Below, piece after piece: positions 42,919 through 52,704 of a stretch of DNA of 64,000 bases. The stretch covers positions 1 through 64,000 of the forward strand of contig CAJUTU010000009.1 in assembly GCA_910589385.1 (NCBI GenBank). The letters run 5' to 3'. This DNA comes from an uncultured Lachnospiraceae bacterium. Its GTDB lineage: Bacteria; Bacillota; Clostridia; Lachnospirales; Lachnospiraceae. Position 1 is the first letter of the stretch, and each line of letters starts with the position of its first letter. The notes beneath the pieces were generated by a model, which ran no database searches, had not been told where the DNA came from, and saw only the letters and a list, made by a program, of their open reading frames with translations. The translations under genes were made by a program, and so were the position numbers.

Positions 42919-44015
42919 CCATCGGATTTTCTGTCCGGTGGGTACGAAGTCGTCCCCCGGACCACGATCCTAGGCTCATACTCCACATGGTAAATGCTGA
43001 CTGGTTCCATGTCCGCATATCGATGGGCATGAGTCTGGATTTTCTTCATAATAATGTCACAGGCATCCCGTCCCTTATATATAACAAAGTGCTCGATAGT
43101 CGTCAACGATACTTTTTTCATCTTTGCGAATAACGTATTATCGCATCCCATCACCGACATATCCCCAGGTACTTTGTATTTCTCATCATACAGCGCATCC
43201 AGGATTCCGAACGCGATCATATCATTGAGCCCCACGATCGCCGTCAGATTCCGCTGCTCCGCCAGGAGTTCCCGGGTCAGATCATATCCGATACGATACT
43301 CCGAATCAATCCCCGGGATATCCTTGTCAATGGATTCATTTGCCGCTTTAATGACCACATGCTCTCCCAGGCCGGCCTCCTGAAATTCCTTTAAAAATCC
43401 TTCCACCCGCTTGGAACGCTGTTTCTGCCGCACGGTAAGAGGCGGGGCGATATAAGCCACATCTCTGTGTCCCAGATTCAGCAGATGCCTGGCCATAATC
43501 CTGCCCAGTTTAGAATTGTCCAGTTCCACCGCATCCACTCCCAGCTTTTCGTTCTGGTTATTGATGATCGCAAATGGAATCTTTCCGGATAATTCTTCCA
43601 CCACCGGCATATAGCAGCGGCTGGGATTGCAGGTATATATGACCCCCTGGGGGCTGAGGGAGGGAAGCATTTTCAGATAGCGCTCCTCCAATTCGAGGTT
43701 ACGCTGCGTATTGCACACAAACAACCCATATCCCTGCTCTGTTGCCCGTGATTCAATCCCCTGCAAAAGCATCACATAATAGGGATTGGTCAGATTCGGG
43801 CAAAGTACCACCAGCAGCTTTTCCTTTCTTCCCTCTTTGCGCACTTTCCGCCTGGGAAGCTCATATCCCAGTTCCTCCGCTGCCTGCTCTACCTTTTGGA
43901 TAACTTCCCTGGAAAAAGACACATTGTATTTTTTATTCAGTACCATAGAAACCGTGGCCTGTGAAACACCGGCACGCTCCGCCACATCAGACGATGTTGC
44001 TTTTTTTCTGCTCAT
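42909..44015 (-). CDS. LacI-family transcriptional regulator
   Basis: A 368-residue repressor-type protein. The N-terminal helix-turn-helix is TSSDVAERAGVSQATVSMVL, and the C-terminal periplasmic-binding-like domain begins at about residue 65 with EKLLVVLCPNLTNPYYVMLL. LacI-family regulators bind a palindromic operator and release it on binding a sugar. The neighbours (transaldolase/transketolase downstream, a hybrid kinase and rhaD upstream) suggest a sugar-related signal but do not identify it. The gene has no strong ribosome binding site. It ends in a terminator that overlaps its stop. Confidence 0.92.
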   Translation of the reverse strand: MSRKKATSSDVAERAGVSQATVSMVLNKKYNVSFSREVIQKVEQAAEELGYELPRRKVRKEGRKEKLLVVLCPNLTNPYYVMLLQGIESRATEQGYGLFVCNTQRNLELEERYLKMLPSLSPQGVIYTCNPSRCYMPVVEELSGKIPFAIINNQNEKLGVDAVELDNSKLGRIMARHLLNLGHRDVAYIAPPLTVRQKQRSKRVEGFLKEFQEAGLGEHVVIKAANESIDKDIPGIDSEYRIGYDLTRELLAEQRNLTAIVGLNDMIAFGILDALYDEKYKVPGDMSVMGCDNTLFAKMKKVSLTTIEHFVIYKGRDACDIIMKKIQTHAHRYADMEPVSIYHVEYEPRIVVRGTTSYPPDRKSDGRT

Positions 44016-44101
44016 TTTCTATACATCCATTTTCTATCAAACTCTTTAATCCCAATCTGTTTTCTGGCTCTATCTGCGAAATGCCCCAGCTTCACCGATG
44101 C

Positions 44102-47100
44102 CTAGCCAAGAAACTGCCCCAGGACGGAGATAAACACATCCACGTCAATGGGTTTTGCGATATGGGCGCTCATTCCGTTCTTTAGTGCAGCCTCCTTGTC
44201 CTCATCCATGGCATTGGCTGTCATTGCAATGATCGGCAGATCTTTCACATCTTTCCTCTGCATAGCCCGGATAGTCCTGGTTGCCTCATAACCATCCATG
44301 ATCGGCATCTGCACATCCATCAGAATGGCGTCATAGTAATTTTCCTCTGCCTTTTTCATCATATCCACCGCATCCGTCCCGTCAGGCGCAGTCTCAACAA
44401 CAAATCCTGTCTCTTCCAGAATTTCTTCCGCAATCTCACGGTTCAATTCATTGTCTTCAACCAGCAGGATCCGCTTTCCATCAAAGTCGGCCTGCATCCA
44501 GGCAGCCTCTTCTTCTTTTTCCACAAGATTATTTGCAACAAGCAGAGCAGACTTCAGATCAGACATAAACAACGGCTTCGCGCAAAATGCAGTAACGCCC
44601 GCCTCTTTCGCTTCCTCTTCGATATCCGTCCAGTCATATGCCGTCAGAATAATGATCGGAGCCTCTTCCCCGACCGATGCGCGGATTTTCCTTGTAGTCT
44701 CAATCCCGCTGGTCTCCGGCATCTGCCAGTCAATAATATAAGTATGGTAAGAATCGCCCTCTTCATATGCTACTTTCGCACGGTAAGCCGCCTCTCTTCC
44801 AGACGTTGTCCACTCGGCGCGCATGCCGATCTGCTTGAGCATTTTACTTACACTGTCACAGGTATTGAAATCATCGTCTATCACCAATGCACGCAGTCCG
44901 TGAAGCTCCTGGATCTGCTGGGCATTCTTTTCTGTATCCTGCAGCCTTAAAGACAGCGTTACCCGGAATTCGCTTCCCCTGCCTTTTTCACTGTAAACCT
45001 CGATCGAACCATTCATCATTTCTACAATGTTCTTGGTAATCGCCATGCCAAGCCCGGTTCCCTGGATGCCCGTCTTCGTGGTGCTTGCCTCGCGTTCAAA
45101 GGGTTCAAAGATATGATCAACAAATTCCTGGGACATGCCGATTCCATTGTCTTTTATGATAAATGTATAATCGCCGTATCCATGGCGGAATGTCGTACTC
45201 TGCATAATACGGAAGCTGATGACACCCCCGGCAGGCGTATATTTTACAGCGTTACTCAATAGGTTGATAAATACCTGGTTCATTTTCAAGGCATCAGCAA
45301 TCACATCTTCATTGGCAACCTCAAATGTATCAATAAATAACTGGAGCTGCTTTGCCTTCACCTGCGGCTGGATGATATTTACCAGATTATGCATCATCTC
45401 AGAAATATTGCATTCCTGCTCTTTGATCTGTACTTTCCCGCTTTCAATCCTGCTCATATCCAGAATATCGTTGATCAGACTTAAGAGATGGTTGCTGGAG
45501 GAAAGCACCTTCTGGAGACACTCTCTCACCTGTTCCTTGTTGTCAATATGGCTTGCCGCAATGGTTGCGAATCCGATGATCGCATTCATCGGCGTACGGA
45601 TATCATGAGACATATTGGAAAGGAACGTGGTCTTTGCATTGTTGGCGTGCTGCGCCTGCAGTAAGGCGTCCTGAAGCGCCTGCGTCTGTTCCCTCTGCTT
45701 CTTGACCTGGCCCGTGATTTCTTTTGTCACGACCATAACCATAATATCTCCTGTGCCGTCATCCCATGTCATGATAAACGACTGGCGCAGACACATCTTT
45801 CCTCCGAAAAACTCGCTCCAATATTCCACATCCACCTGAGCCTCGCCCCGCATAAAGCATTCTTTCAGATAATCCAGATTCACCGCGGCATCATAATCTT
45901 CCATAGATTCTTCTGCAACATATTTCCTGCACTGTTCAAACCAGTCTGAAGTCCTGCATGGTGCTTCCATACCTACCCTTTCCAACAGGGATATGATCTT
46001 TCCGTCCATCACACGGACAATGTCCTGTTCAACCAGGTCTCGGGTAAGATTGAACTCATATGTACTGATCGCATTGGATGTAATTGCAATCCGGTACTGC
46101 CTTTCTTTCCGGTTGGCTACTGATATTTCTGCCTGGATGCGCAGTTCCTTTTCTTTGACCTCTGTAATATTCTGGCGGATCACCAGGACTTTGCATGCTC
46201 TGCCGTCCTTTCTCTCCAGGCAGATGATGTTCATATGCTCCCATTCCATCTGCCCGGCTCTTTCCACACGGTTCTCATAACGCACATCCAGGGCACTTTC
46301 CCCAAGTTCCTTGATCAACGCGTTTTTATCCATAGCTTTCCTATATTGGGGACGGTCCTCTTCTATAATAAAGGAGCAGAGATACTCTGAAAAGTCTTGA
46401 TAACTGCCTTGCAAAGGAAAATCCACCCGTTCCGGGCGAGTTCCAGAGAGATACTGATAAGTGTCTTTTTCAAAATCCACCATCACAAAACGGGCAAACA
46501 ATTTGTTGACGCCGTCTATGACATAACCCATCTCCTGGTTTTCCTTTTCCAGCACCTTCTTATCCTGCCTTGCACCCGCAAGCAGGAAGATAATATAGAG
46601 CACGAATAATCCGATAAGCATGACTTCCAGCATGATTCCTGTACGGTTTGCATTTTCTACCATGCTGTTGGTGACCTTCTCTGGAAATACCTGTACAAGG
46701 ACATATCCGCTCTTGGGAAGGCTGATCACACAGATATTATCTGTTTTACTTTTTGAGTTGCAGATAAAAGCACCCTCACCGCCCTCTTCAAACACTTTCC
46801 TTGCTTTTTCCAAAACCGTCTTATCGATCATGCCTGATTCCAGCATCAGATCCAGTAAATCCCCAGTATATCCATTATTCTTAGAACTTGCGATTTCTTT
46901 ACCGTCCTGCATACACAAAAATACATCTGCCTCTTCCCCAAAATAAGTCGCACTGAGTAAGCTCTGTAAATATGCTTCTGCAGTATACACTCCCCGGAGC
47001 ACGCCTATGATTTCCCCTTTGCGGCGGACAGGCGCATAAAAACTCACAACCGTATCGTTTGTAAAGCTGGTGCCATACTCCACCACAATTCCTGTCTCGC

Positions 47101-47488
47101 CTTTGATGCCATTCAAGTAGAACTCACTGTCTGACGTATCGGAAATCCGTCCGTCAGAAAACAGGCTGATGCCGTTCCTGTCGATAAATGTAAAAAAATC
47201 AAATAAGGAACGTTCCGTCATTTCCTTCAGCGACTGCGCATCAATGTCCGACTCAGCCATGCCTTCCCCTAGAAAATATGCATAGGTGCTGAGTCTGTTC
47301 TTGGCATTTTCCAGCTCCCTTTCTATGTTTTCCGCTGTCTGCTGCGCAGAGTCCAGGGCATAATTCAAGTTCTGCTTTTCAATACGCTGGCTGTTCTGCT
47401 TGGTATACCACCAGAATAAGGCAATAATGGCAAGCATGAGCAATACAACGTAAAGAACTACTTTCAGTGTTTTTCTCTTCTCGTTCAT
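44102..47488 (-). CDS. Hybrid sensor histidine kinase with two receiver domains
   Basis: A 1128-residue membrane protein. Helix 1 (about 10-28), an extracytoplasmic Cache-like region to about 285, helix 2 (about 290-312), a PAS-like region (about 320-600), HisKA (about 615-685, LSNMSHDIRTPMNAIIGFA), HATPase (about 730-845, GIQGTGLGMAITKN), receiver 1 (about 862-985, Asp in YIIDWQMPETSG) and receiver 2 (about 1004-1125, Asp in ILMDVQMPIMDGYE). There is no HPt domain here, so a separate HPt or direct output is needed. The ATG at 47488 has AGGAGG eight bases upstream. No partner regulator gene adjoins it. Confidence 0.92.
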   Translation of the reverse strand: MNEKRKTLKVVLYVVLLMLAIIALFWWYTKQNSQRIEKQNLNYALDSAQQTAENIERELENAKNRLSTYAYFLGEGMAESDIDAQSLKEMTERSLFDFFTFIDRNGISLFSDGRISDTSDSEFYLNGIKGETGIVVEYGTSFTNDTVVSFYAPVRRKGEIIGVLRGVYTAEAYLQSLLSATYFGEEADVFLCMQDGKEIASSKNNGYTGDLLDLMLESGMIDKTVLEKARKVFEEGGEGAFICNSKSKTDNICVISLPKSGYVLVQVFPEKVTNSMVENANRTGIMLEVMLIGLFVLYIIFLLAGARQDKKVLEKENQEMGYVIDGVNKLFARFVMVDFEKDTYQYLSGTRPERVDFPLQGSYQDFSEYLCSFIIEEDRPQYRKAMDKNALIKELGESALDVRYENRVERAGQMEWEHMNIICLERKDGRACKVLVIRQNITEVKEKELRIQAEISVANRKERQYRIAITSNAISTYEFNLTRDLVEQDIVRVMDGKIISLLERVGMEAPCRTSDWFEQCRKYVAEESMEDYDAAVNLDYLKECFMRGEAQVDVEYWSEFFGGKMCLRQSFIMTWDDGTGDIMVMVVTKEITGQVKKQREQTQALQDALLQAQHANNAKTTFLSNMSHDIRTPMNAIIGFATIAASHIDNKEQVRECLQKVLSSSNHLLSLINDILDMSRIESGKVQIKEQECNISEMMHNLVNIIQPQVKAKQLQLFIDTFEVANEDVIADALKMNQVFINLLSNAVKYTPAGGVISFRIMQSTTFRHGYGDYTFIIKDNGIGMSQEFVDHIFEPFEREASTTKTGIQGTGLGMAITKNIVEMMNGSIEVYSEKGRGSEFRVTLSLRLQDTEKNAQQIQELHGLRALVIDDDFNTCDSVSKMLKQIGMRAEWTTSGREAAYRAKVAYEEGDSYHTYIIDWQMPETSGIETTRKIRASVGEEAPIIILTAYDWTDIEEEAKEAGVTAFCAKPLFMSDLKSALLVANNLVEKEEEAAWMQADFDGKRILLVEDNELNREIAEEILEETGFVVETAPDGTDAVDMMKKAEENYYDAILMDVQMPIMDGYEATRTIRAMQRKDVKDLPIIAMTANAMDEDKEAALKNGMSAHIAKPIDVDVFISVLGQFLG

Positions 47489-47531
47489 AAATAATACCTC
47501 CTGAGAAAGTAGTGTAGAATTCACTGATTCT

Positions 47532-47560
47532 ATAATAAACTAAAATGCAGGAGTTGAAAA
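47532..47560 (-). promoter_or_regulatory. Possible promoter of the hybrid kinase gene
   Basis: Minus-strand TTTTCA (47555-47560) and TATTAT (47532-47537) with a 17-base spacer. The -35 box is weak. The remaining intergenic sequence 47561-47822 shows no supported feature. Confidence 0.4.
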
Positions 47561-47822
47561 TACCTAAAAATAAATTTAGCAGGGTTTTTTGTGTGGAAAA
47601 GCATGTCAGAAAAATGAGAAGAGCCAGGAACAGAAACACATGGTAATGGCATGGAAAACCACTGACAGCCTTTCCGCATACGATGGCATGAAAAGAGGCA
47701 ATAAAACTCCTTTCTTCTACCAAGGAAATTTTATTGCCACTTTAGACATCATAACATACCTGTCTGGATTAAACCAGCATTTTCCGACAAAATTCCGCCA
47801 AGATATGCCCCATCAAATTTTT

Positions 47823-48650
47823 TTATTTTTCATACAAAAACTCTTCCGGCAAAGCCACCTTGAAATCCTTTGCAAGGTCACGGAAGTTGTCCGGCGTGAT
47901 CGTCTGCAGCTTTGTCGGGGACATGGACAGCATTTTCACCAGAATCTCTGCAGATTTCTCGACTGTGTGGAGCAGCCCGAAGGTCAGGTCAAAGTCCTCC
48001 CCTGAACAGAACATCCCATGATGCGCCCAGATAACTACATCATATTTTTTCATCAGTTCCGCCGTCTTTACAGCAATCTCTCTTCCGCCCGGCACCATCC
48101 AGCCAATAACTCCAACGCCGTCCGGAAATACGACCGGGCACTCCGTAGCCATTTCCCAGAGTTCTCTTGTAAATACCTTGTCCTCCAGAGGAAGCACAAA
48201 GGTCAGCGCAATGATATTGGTCGTATGCGCATGATAGATTACGCGGTGCTTTCCGTCCGTCAGTTTTTTCTTCACTTCATGATTCATCAAATGGGTAGGA
48301 AGTTCGCTGGTAGGCCTTCCGCCTTCTACAAGCCCCCACCGGATCCGATAATTCACCCCAGCGTCATCCAGCTCAATGATTGTCAGGCAGACCTCCGGAT
48401 CTTCCACAATATTCCGGAAATATTTTCCGCTCCCGGTCACCAGGAAAAATTCCCCTGCAAGGCCCGGCACCTCTGTTCCGATCGGCTGCCATTCTCCCGG
48501 CGCGTTGAGACGGGGCCGGATCATCTCTACCTCTTCCGGCTTTAAACGGTAACTTAAGTTTCCACCATTTCTCTCATGCCAGCCCTGATGGAACCCGTCA
48601 TCTGCCATCTTAATAAATCCCTGTACAAACCTTGACTCTAAAATCCTCAT
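47823..48650 (-). CDS. rhaD: Rhamnulose-1-phosphate aldolase
   Basis: A 275-residue class II (zinc) aldolase that splits L-rhamnulose 1-phosphate into dihydroxyacetone phosphate and lactaldehyde. The zinc-binding histidines appear in VIYHAHTTNIIAL and IWAHHGMFCSG; the N-terminus MRILESRFVQGFIKMADDG and HERNGGNLSYRL match RhaD. GGGAGGAG precedes the ATG. No rhaA, rhaB or transporter is adjacent, so the rest of rhamnose use must lie elsewhere or this enzyme serves another deoxyketose phosphate. Confidence 0.93.
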   Translation of the reverse strand: MRILESRFVQGFIKMADDGFHQGWHERNGGNLSYRLKPEEVEMIRPRLNAPGEWQPIGTEVPGLAGEFFLVTGSGKYFRNIVEDPEVCLTIIELDDAGVNYRIRWGLVEGGRPTSELPTHLMNHEVKKKLTDGKHRVIYHAHTTNIIALTFVLPLEDKVFTRELWEMATECPVVFPDGVGVIGWMVPGGREIAVKTAELMKKYDVVIWAHHGMFCSGEDFDLTFGLLHTVEKSAEILVKMLSMSPTKLQTITPDNFRDLAKDFKVALPEEFLYEK

Positions 48651-48702
48651 GTTGCTCCTCCCTTGTCCATAAATATATACGACTCTGTTTACATACAGCT
48701 TT

Positions 48703-48758
48703 GAACAGTTTGTTCTGTTCTATACATATATTATAGGAAGAAAGCATGGAAATAGTAA
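48703..48758 (-). promoter_or_regulatory. rhaD promoter with operator-like palindrome
   Basis: Minus-strand TTACTA (48753-48758) and TATAAT (48730-48735) have a 17-base spacer. Just downstream, overlapping the expected start, is a perfect inverted repeat GAACAG-N6-CTGTTC (48703-48720). A repressor bound there would block transcription. The promoter boxes lie within the end of the radical-SAM gene. Confidence 0.55.
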
Positions 48759-49658
48759 GAACTTGAATTGCAAAAAACTGGGACTTATTTTGTACGGGAT
48801 CCTTTTATACTGGCTGATGATATCCTCCATCCGGTACGCAATCCCCCGCTGTGTACACTCTTTTGCAAAATATTCCCACAGCTTTTTTGCCTGAGGGCTG
48901 CAGCACTCATAAGAATACCCATACCGTTTCCGGTACTTTTCCGCCAGCCCTTGTCCTGGAAAGAGTTCTTCTAATTTATGGAAATACCAGTCCCTCTGGC
49001 TGCCGCGGAGAGTCATTTCAAAGGCAGGATATATAAATCTGGCTCCCACATCCTCTGCCCGGCGGATAATCTCCCCCACATTCTCCTGGCTGTCCTCCAG
49101 AAACGGCAGAACCGGCATCAGCAGGATCCCCGTATACAGGCCACTCTTGCTCAGGTTTTCGATCATACGGAATCTGGCGTCCGGCAAGGCAGCATGAGGC
49201 TCAATCTTTTCTGCCAGTTTGTCATCCACAGTCGTCACAGTCACTTTTAAAAGCACCGGGGAGTGATCCGCGATGCTTTGTAGAATATCGATATCCCGCT
49301 CTAACAGTGTACTTTTTGTCGCAACCGCCATGCCAAATCCAAACGCGTCACACAATTCCAATGCATGACGTGTCAGCAGCAGTTCTTTTTCAAATGGGTT
49401 GTATGGGTCACTCATAGCCCCTGTCCCTACTACCCCGCTTTTTGTTTTACGGCGGAGGTCGTCCCGTATGATCTGCAGGGCGTTTTCTTTGGCGCGGACA
49501 TGGCCGAAATCCTCAATCTGGTAACAGTCCGAACGGCTGTCACAGTAGATACAGCCGTGGCAGCAGCCCTTATATATGTTCATATTATAATCAATCCCGA
49601 ACCATTGGAACGGGGCTTTTGTCTTCGTTACGATTGTTTTGGCAGGAATGTAGTCCAT
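48720..49658 (-). CDS. SPL-family radical SAM protein
   Basis: A 312-residue radical SAM enzyme with the iron-sulfur cysteines in YKGCCHGCIYCDSRS (CX3CX2C, about residues 28-40). It resembles spore photoproduct lyase-like (SplB-type) proteins of unknown substrate. The barrel includes GAMSDPYNPFEKE and VLLKVTVTTVDDKLAEKIEP. The C-terminus ends in a hydrophobic LLFPCFLPIIYV, which is odd and may be a late frame change. The start at 49658 (MDYIPAKTIV) has GGAGG five bases upstream; an ATG four codons earlier overlaps that site. Confidence 0.88.
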   Translation of the reverse strand: MDYIPAKTIVTKTKAPFQWFGIDYNMNIYKGCCHGCIYCDSRSDCYQIEDFGHVRAKENALQIIRDDLRRKTKSGVVGTGAMSDPYNPFEKELLLTRHALELCDAFGFGMAVATKSTLLERDIDILQSIADHSPVLLKVTVTTVDDKLAEKIEPHAALPDARFRMIENLSKSGLYTGILLMPVLPFLEDSQENVGEIIRRAEDVGARFIYPAFEMTLRGSQRDWYFHKLEELFPGQGLAEKYRKRYGYSYECCSPQAKKLWEYFAKECTQRGIAYRMEDIISQYKRIPYKISPSFLQFKFLLFPCFLPIIYV

Positions 49659-49800
49659 TTTTTCCTCCATGTTTAGTACAAAATGTACTCGCCCACAGTA
49701 ATCCCAAGAGCCTTCGTTCAGACCAAATGCCTTTAAAAATCAGTTTAATAAACTTTCTCGCAACAGAGCTGTGTGAAATTAACTCCTAGGAGTTTAGAAA

Positions 49801-50196
49801 TCAGCAATACCCATTCTTCTTCAAGCTTCGAACCTCTCGAATCCTTCTAACAACCGCAGTTTTATAGTTGATCCTCTGTTCATCATAGCTGTCGGTTTTT
49901 CCTTGTCTTTTTCTTGCATAAGCTTTTGTTACTTTGTTTCCATATCCGATGTCGAATATATAATGAATGATTTCATGAATATATGCAAATTTATATTTTT
50001 TCAATTCTTTTCGAAGCCTGATAATGCCTAGATGTATACCGTCATCAGCAGGTAAAAGTTCCGCCTCATTATCATTATTCATGTCATCAACATATTCAAC
50101 TTTCAACTGTAGTTTTTTAAATAACTCTTTATCATCCGCATTCAGTCCCATAATATGCAATACACTGCTTTTCAGTTCTTCTTCCATCTCTATCAT
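49801..50196 (-). CDS. ImmA/IrrE-like metallopeptidase, small
   Basis: A 131-residue protein with the zinc-binding motif HEIIH (YIHEIIHYIFDIGYG) and a downstream acidic/aromatic DSYDEQRINYKTAVV, which is the region where ImmA/IrrE proteins have their third ligand. The family cleaves repressors of mobile elements and stress regulons. This copy is short and lacks the usual EQEAN-type block, so it may be truncated. The start at 50196 is seven bases after the stop of the membrane protein gene; a clear ribosome binding site is missing, so coupling is likely. No repressor gene adjoins it. Confidence 0.6.
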   Translation of the reverse strand: MIEMEEELKSSVLHIMGLNADDKELFKKLQLKVEYVDDMNNDNEAELLPADDGIHLGIIRLRKELKKYKFAYIHEIIHYIFDIGYGNKVTKAYARKRQGKTDSYDEQRINYKTAVVRRIREVRSLKKNGYC

Positions 50197-50203
50197 TTTC
50201 TGT

Positions 50204-50512
50204 TCAAATAAAAAGAGCCGCAAGAAATATTGCTGTGACATGAAAAATCGCGCGCAATGCAAGTTTAAGACTTTTAGGCGACTTTACTTCATACAGTCCA
50301 TATGTATCATATAACCCGGCTAAAGAAATGGATAGCAATGGAAATGTATAATTCCAGAAAGTATGTTTTTCTACACAAAACGCAAATACAATCAATAAGG
50401 CCGGTACAATGACCAAAACTACAAGTCTCGCTAAGGCATCCACATAGTTTTTAAATATATTTGTATCTTCGAAATTCCAATAGTTCTTGACTATTTTTAT
50501 CAATTTGTTCAC
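50204..50512 (-). CDS. Small membrane protein, 102 residues
   Basis: A protein with three hydrophobic helices (about 30-46, 52-68 and 86-101) and a basic loop KSPKSLKLALR. It ends in LFI, inside the membrane. No family is recognised. It stands immediately upstream of the ImmA/IrrE-like gene and the two are probably translated together; many such pairs occur in integrated elements and toxin or immunity modules, but nothing here proves that. Confidence 0.55.
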   Translation of the reverse strand: MNKLIKIVKNYWNFEDTNIFKNYVDALARLVVLVIVPALLIVFAFCVEKHTFWNYTFPLLSISLAGLYDTYGLYEVKSPKSLKLALRAIFHVTAIFLAALFI

Positions 50513-50530
50513 TTTTTATAACCTTATATT

Positions 50531-51058
50531 TTAAATGTCTACACTATACCATGGATGCTCAACAACTCTGTTTTCTTGTGGCCACACCTTTTCATATACT
50601 TCTTTTTGACTGTTTCTAAGTATGACTGTATTCTGCACATATGTTTTATCTTTATTAAAGTTAAAACTGATCAGATATCCTTTTTTGCTGTTTCTACTGT
50701 CAAGGTATTCTTCCAGCTGTTCCAGCCCCTTCTGCCTGTACTGCTGCCCTCGCCAGATCTTCAATTCCACAATATACTCACGGCCGCCATAAGAAATCAC
50801 TACATCCATCCTTGTATTGTCACGGGTTTCCGGCTCCACATAATAATTCCCCTTGCCATTGATGATTGGCTTCATGAAACACAAAAACAATAATCTTCCC
50901 TGCCGCTCTATAAAAGATACATCTTCATTCCTGTACTCGGCTTTCATGACCTCCTGGAACTTTTGTAATACCCGTTCCATGTCAAGCTCCCCGTTTTCAA
51001 CAAACTGATTGTTCTCATAACCGAATGTGGGCTGTTCACGTTTATAGCATGCCGCATT
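50531..51058 (-). pseudogene. 3' remnant of an AAA-ATPase/PD-(D/E)XK family gene
   Basis: From the ATG at 50980 a 149-residue frame carries a PD-(D/E)XK nuclease-like domain with RMDVVISYGGREYIVELKIWRG. Reading the same frame upstream of this ATG gives about 26 further codons that continue the family pattern (PTFGYENNQFVENGELD) until a stop at 51059-51061. The parent family has a long N-terminal AAA-ATPase half that is absent, so this is a decayed fragment rather than a free-standing gene. The surrounding 50.9-51.7 kb shows no whole gene. Confidence 0.7.
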
Positions 51059-51204
51059 TTACAGTGTCAAACTGTCGTTATCTGTGAAGTGAGAATTGAT
51101 TAAGCGATTTTCATATGTTATGATAAGTTTATCAAAAAAGCTGTTGAATGCAGTCTTTAGACACTGAATAATAATTTCTTTCGTAAAATGGGAAAATAGG
51201 TGTT

Positions 51205-51670
51205 CCAGATTATTTGGATTGGGAAGTGACTGATTTATCAAATTATATCATGGCTCAAAAAATGGAATTAAAGGAGAAATCAAGCCGGATTTCAGCCGCA
51301 GCATGTGTGATTTTGGTAAGGGTTTCTACATGGTTGACATACCAGAGCAGCGGGGTTTTTGTAATATGTCAGGTAAATTATTTGTGCCCGCCAACCGTAA
51401 GGGCTATGATTCTGAGTGTTTTATCGAAACCCTGATGAATTCAGAAGCCGGAGAACACCTCTATCACAGTCCTTATACGGATATGTGGATCGGGGAGACC
51501 TACATCATGGCGGTACTCGAAGATGAAGCAGCCATAAAAGCCGGGGAATGCTTAAGCAGGCTCCGCCGGCTGTTTTGAGGCAAATGTTTTTGGGACTGCA
51601 TGTTATGTCCTATGAGCAGGCGATTTTGGAGTTGAAGGATTTGTATAGAACCAATTTCAAGCAGTTTTAA
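51205..51670 (+). pseudogene. Degenerate fragments, possible toxin-antitoxin-like remnants
   Basis: Three short plus-strand frames follow one another in different phases: DYLDWEVTDLSNYIMAQKM (from about 51208), CDFGKGFYMVDIPEQRG (51303-51578) and YEQAILELKDLYRTNFKQF (51584-51670). The pieces look like parts of one or two small genes interrupted by frameshifts. I cannot name the family. The region has no promoter or ribosome binding site for any of them and its end overlaps the stop of the next minus-strand gene by four bases. Confidence 0.45.
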
Positions 51671-52614
51671 ATTTTTTTAGTATCTAAAGCTTCAGCAAAA
51701 TACTTACCTGTTTTGGCAATAAACTCAAGGACATCCAGTTTCATTACATCAGGAAATGCTGTAAGCACTGGAGCCGTTTCAAAACTCAGTACCCCGTCAA
51801 ACCCTATCTGTTTCAACCCTTTTATAAAACCTTTCCAGTCGGTGGACGTAAAATTTTCCCTGCTTCTTGTAAAAGTAAAAGGAAGCTGGTGCAAATCACT
51901 AATACCATCATTGTCATGAATGTGCAGGACTTTCAGCCTGTTCCCAAGTATGGTAATAAATTTTTCAAAATCCAGTCCTATAAGATTTGCATGACCCGTA
52001 TCAAAACAAAACCCCAAAACCTCCGCATCATATTTTTTATTGGCTGCATCTATCCTTGCCGCTGCTTTTGCCGCATCACAGCAAGGGCCTTCCACGATGT
52101 GGTTTCCGATACCGTTATAAAGATTTTCAATACACACAGTAATGCCAAGTTCTTTTGCCATGGGTACAAGGGACTCTATAAATGCGAGTGTTTCTCTCCA
52201 CTCTGCCTCTTCCGTCCCCAAATAATGTGCCAGCTTAAAGCCATGTATTACAATATACGGGCATTCAAAAAAAGCACAGATTTCCATACTTTTGACAGCC
52301 ACCACATTTTTCAGATAATCATTCAGCCCATCCTGTGCGCCCGGCACATAATTCGGATAGGGCATATGCATTTGATGAATGCGTATACCCGTCTTTTGGG
52401 CTGCCTCCCTATGCGGTGCAAAGAACTCTCTAAGCTCCTTTTCCGTTTGATCAAAAAAGCTGTTCACTTCAAATTGATAAAGAAATGTATTTTTTAAATA
52501 TGCATTCAGGCTGAAATCACAACAGGTAAAACCTGCCCGCTTCAGCATTTCAAATCCCTCCAGTGGATTTTCGTCACTGATTATGTTTTTGGTTTGTACT
52601 CCTGTTTCCAGCAT
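51667..52614 (-). CDS. TIM-barrel sugar isomerase/epimerase family protein
   Basis: A 315-residue protein of the AP-endonuclease-2/xylose isomerase-like barrel family. The metal ligands expected for this fold are visible: Glu163 (CIENLYN), Asp205 and His208 (FDTGHANL), His231/His233 (LHIHDND) and Glu279 (SFETAP). It is therefore probably an active sugar isomerase, epimerase or related lyase. It is the last gene of the glycan cluster and is a clear paralogue of the following 412-residue protein, with the same order of blocks, which lacks these residues. Confidence 0.85.
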   Translation of the reverse strand: MLETGVQTKNIISDENPLEGFEMLKRAGFTCCDFSLNAYLKNTFLYQFEVNSFFDQTEKELREFFAPHREAAQKTGIRIHQMHMPYPNYVPGAQDGLNDYLKNVVAVKSMEICAFFECPYIVIHGFKLAHYLGTEEAEWRETLAFIESLVPMAKELGITVCIENLYNGIGNHIVEGPCCDAAKAAARIDAANKKYDAEVLGFCFDTGHANLIGLDFEKFITILGNRLKVLHIHDNDGISDLHQLPFTFTRSRENFTSTDWKGFIKGLKQIGFDGVLSFETAPVLTAFPDVMKLDVLEFIAKTGKYFAEALDTKKI

Positions 52615-52704
52615 ACCTGTTTCTTATTTCCTTTCCCTAATTAATATTAGTGATGATGCCCAAATCCATGAGTCCGATCCGCCTGTCCCACATTCAATTC
52701 ACTT

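Noticed and set aside
47589..48005. Plus-strand 138-codon frame running into rhaD
   Set aside because: It overlaps the rhaD 3' end in antisense and the rest falls in the intergenic region without promoter or binding site.
49781..49794. Perfect palindrome AACTCCTAGGAGTT after the ImmA/IrrE-like gene
   Set aside because: It has no loop and no T run, so it cannot serve as a terminator; it may be chance or a small protein-binding site, with no supporting context.
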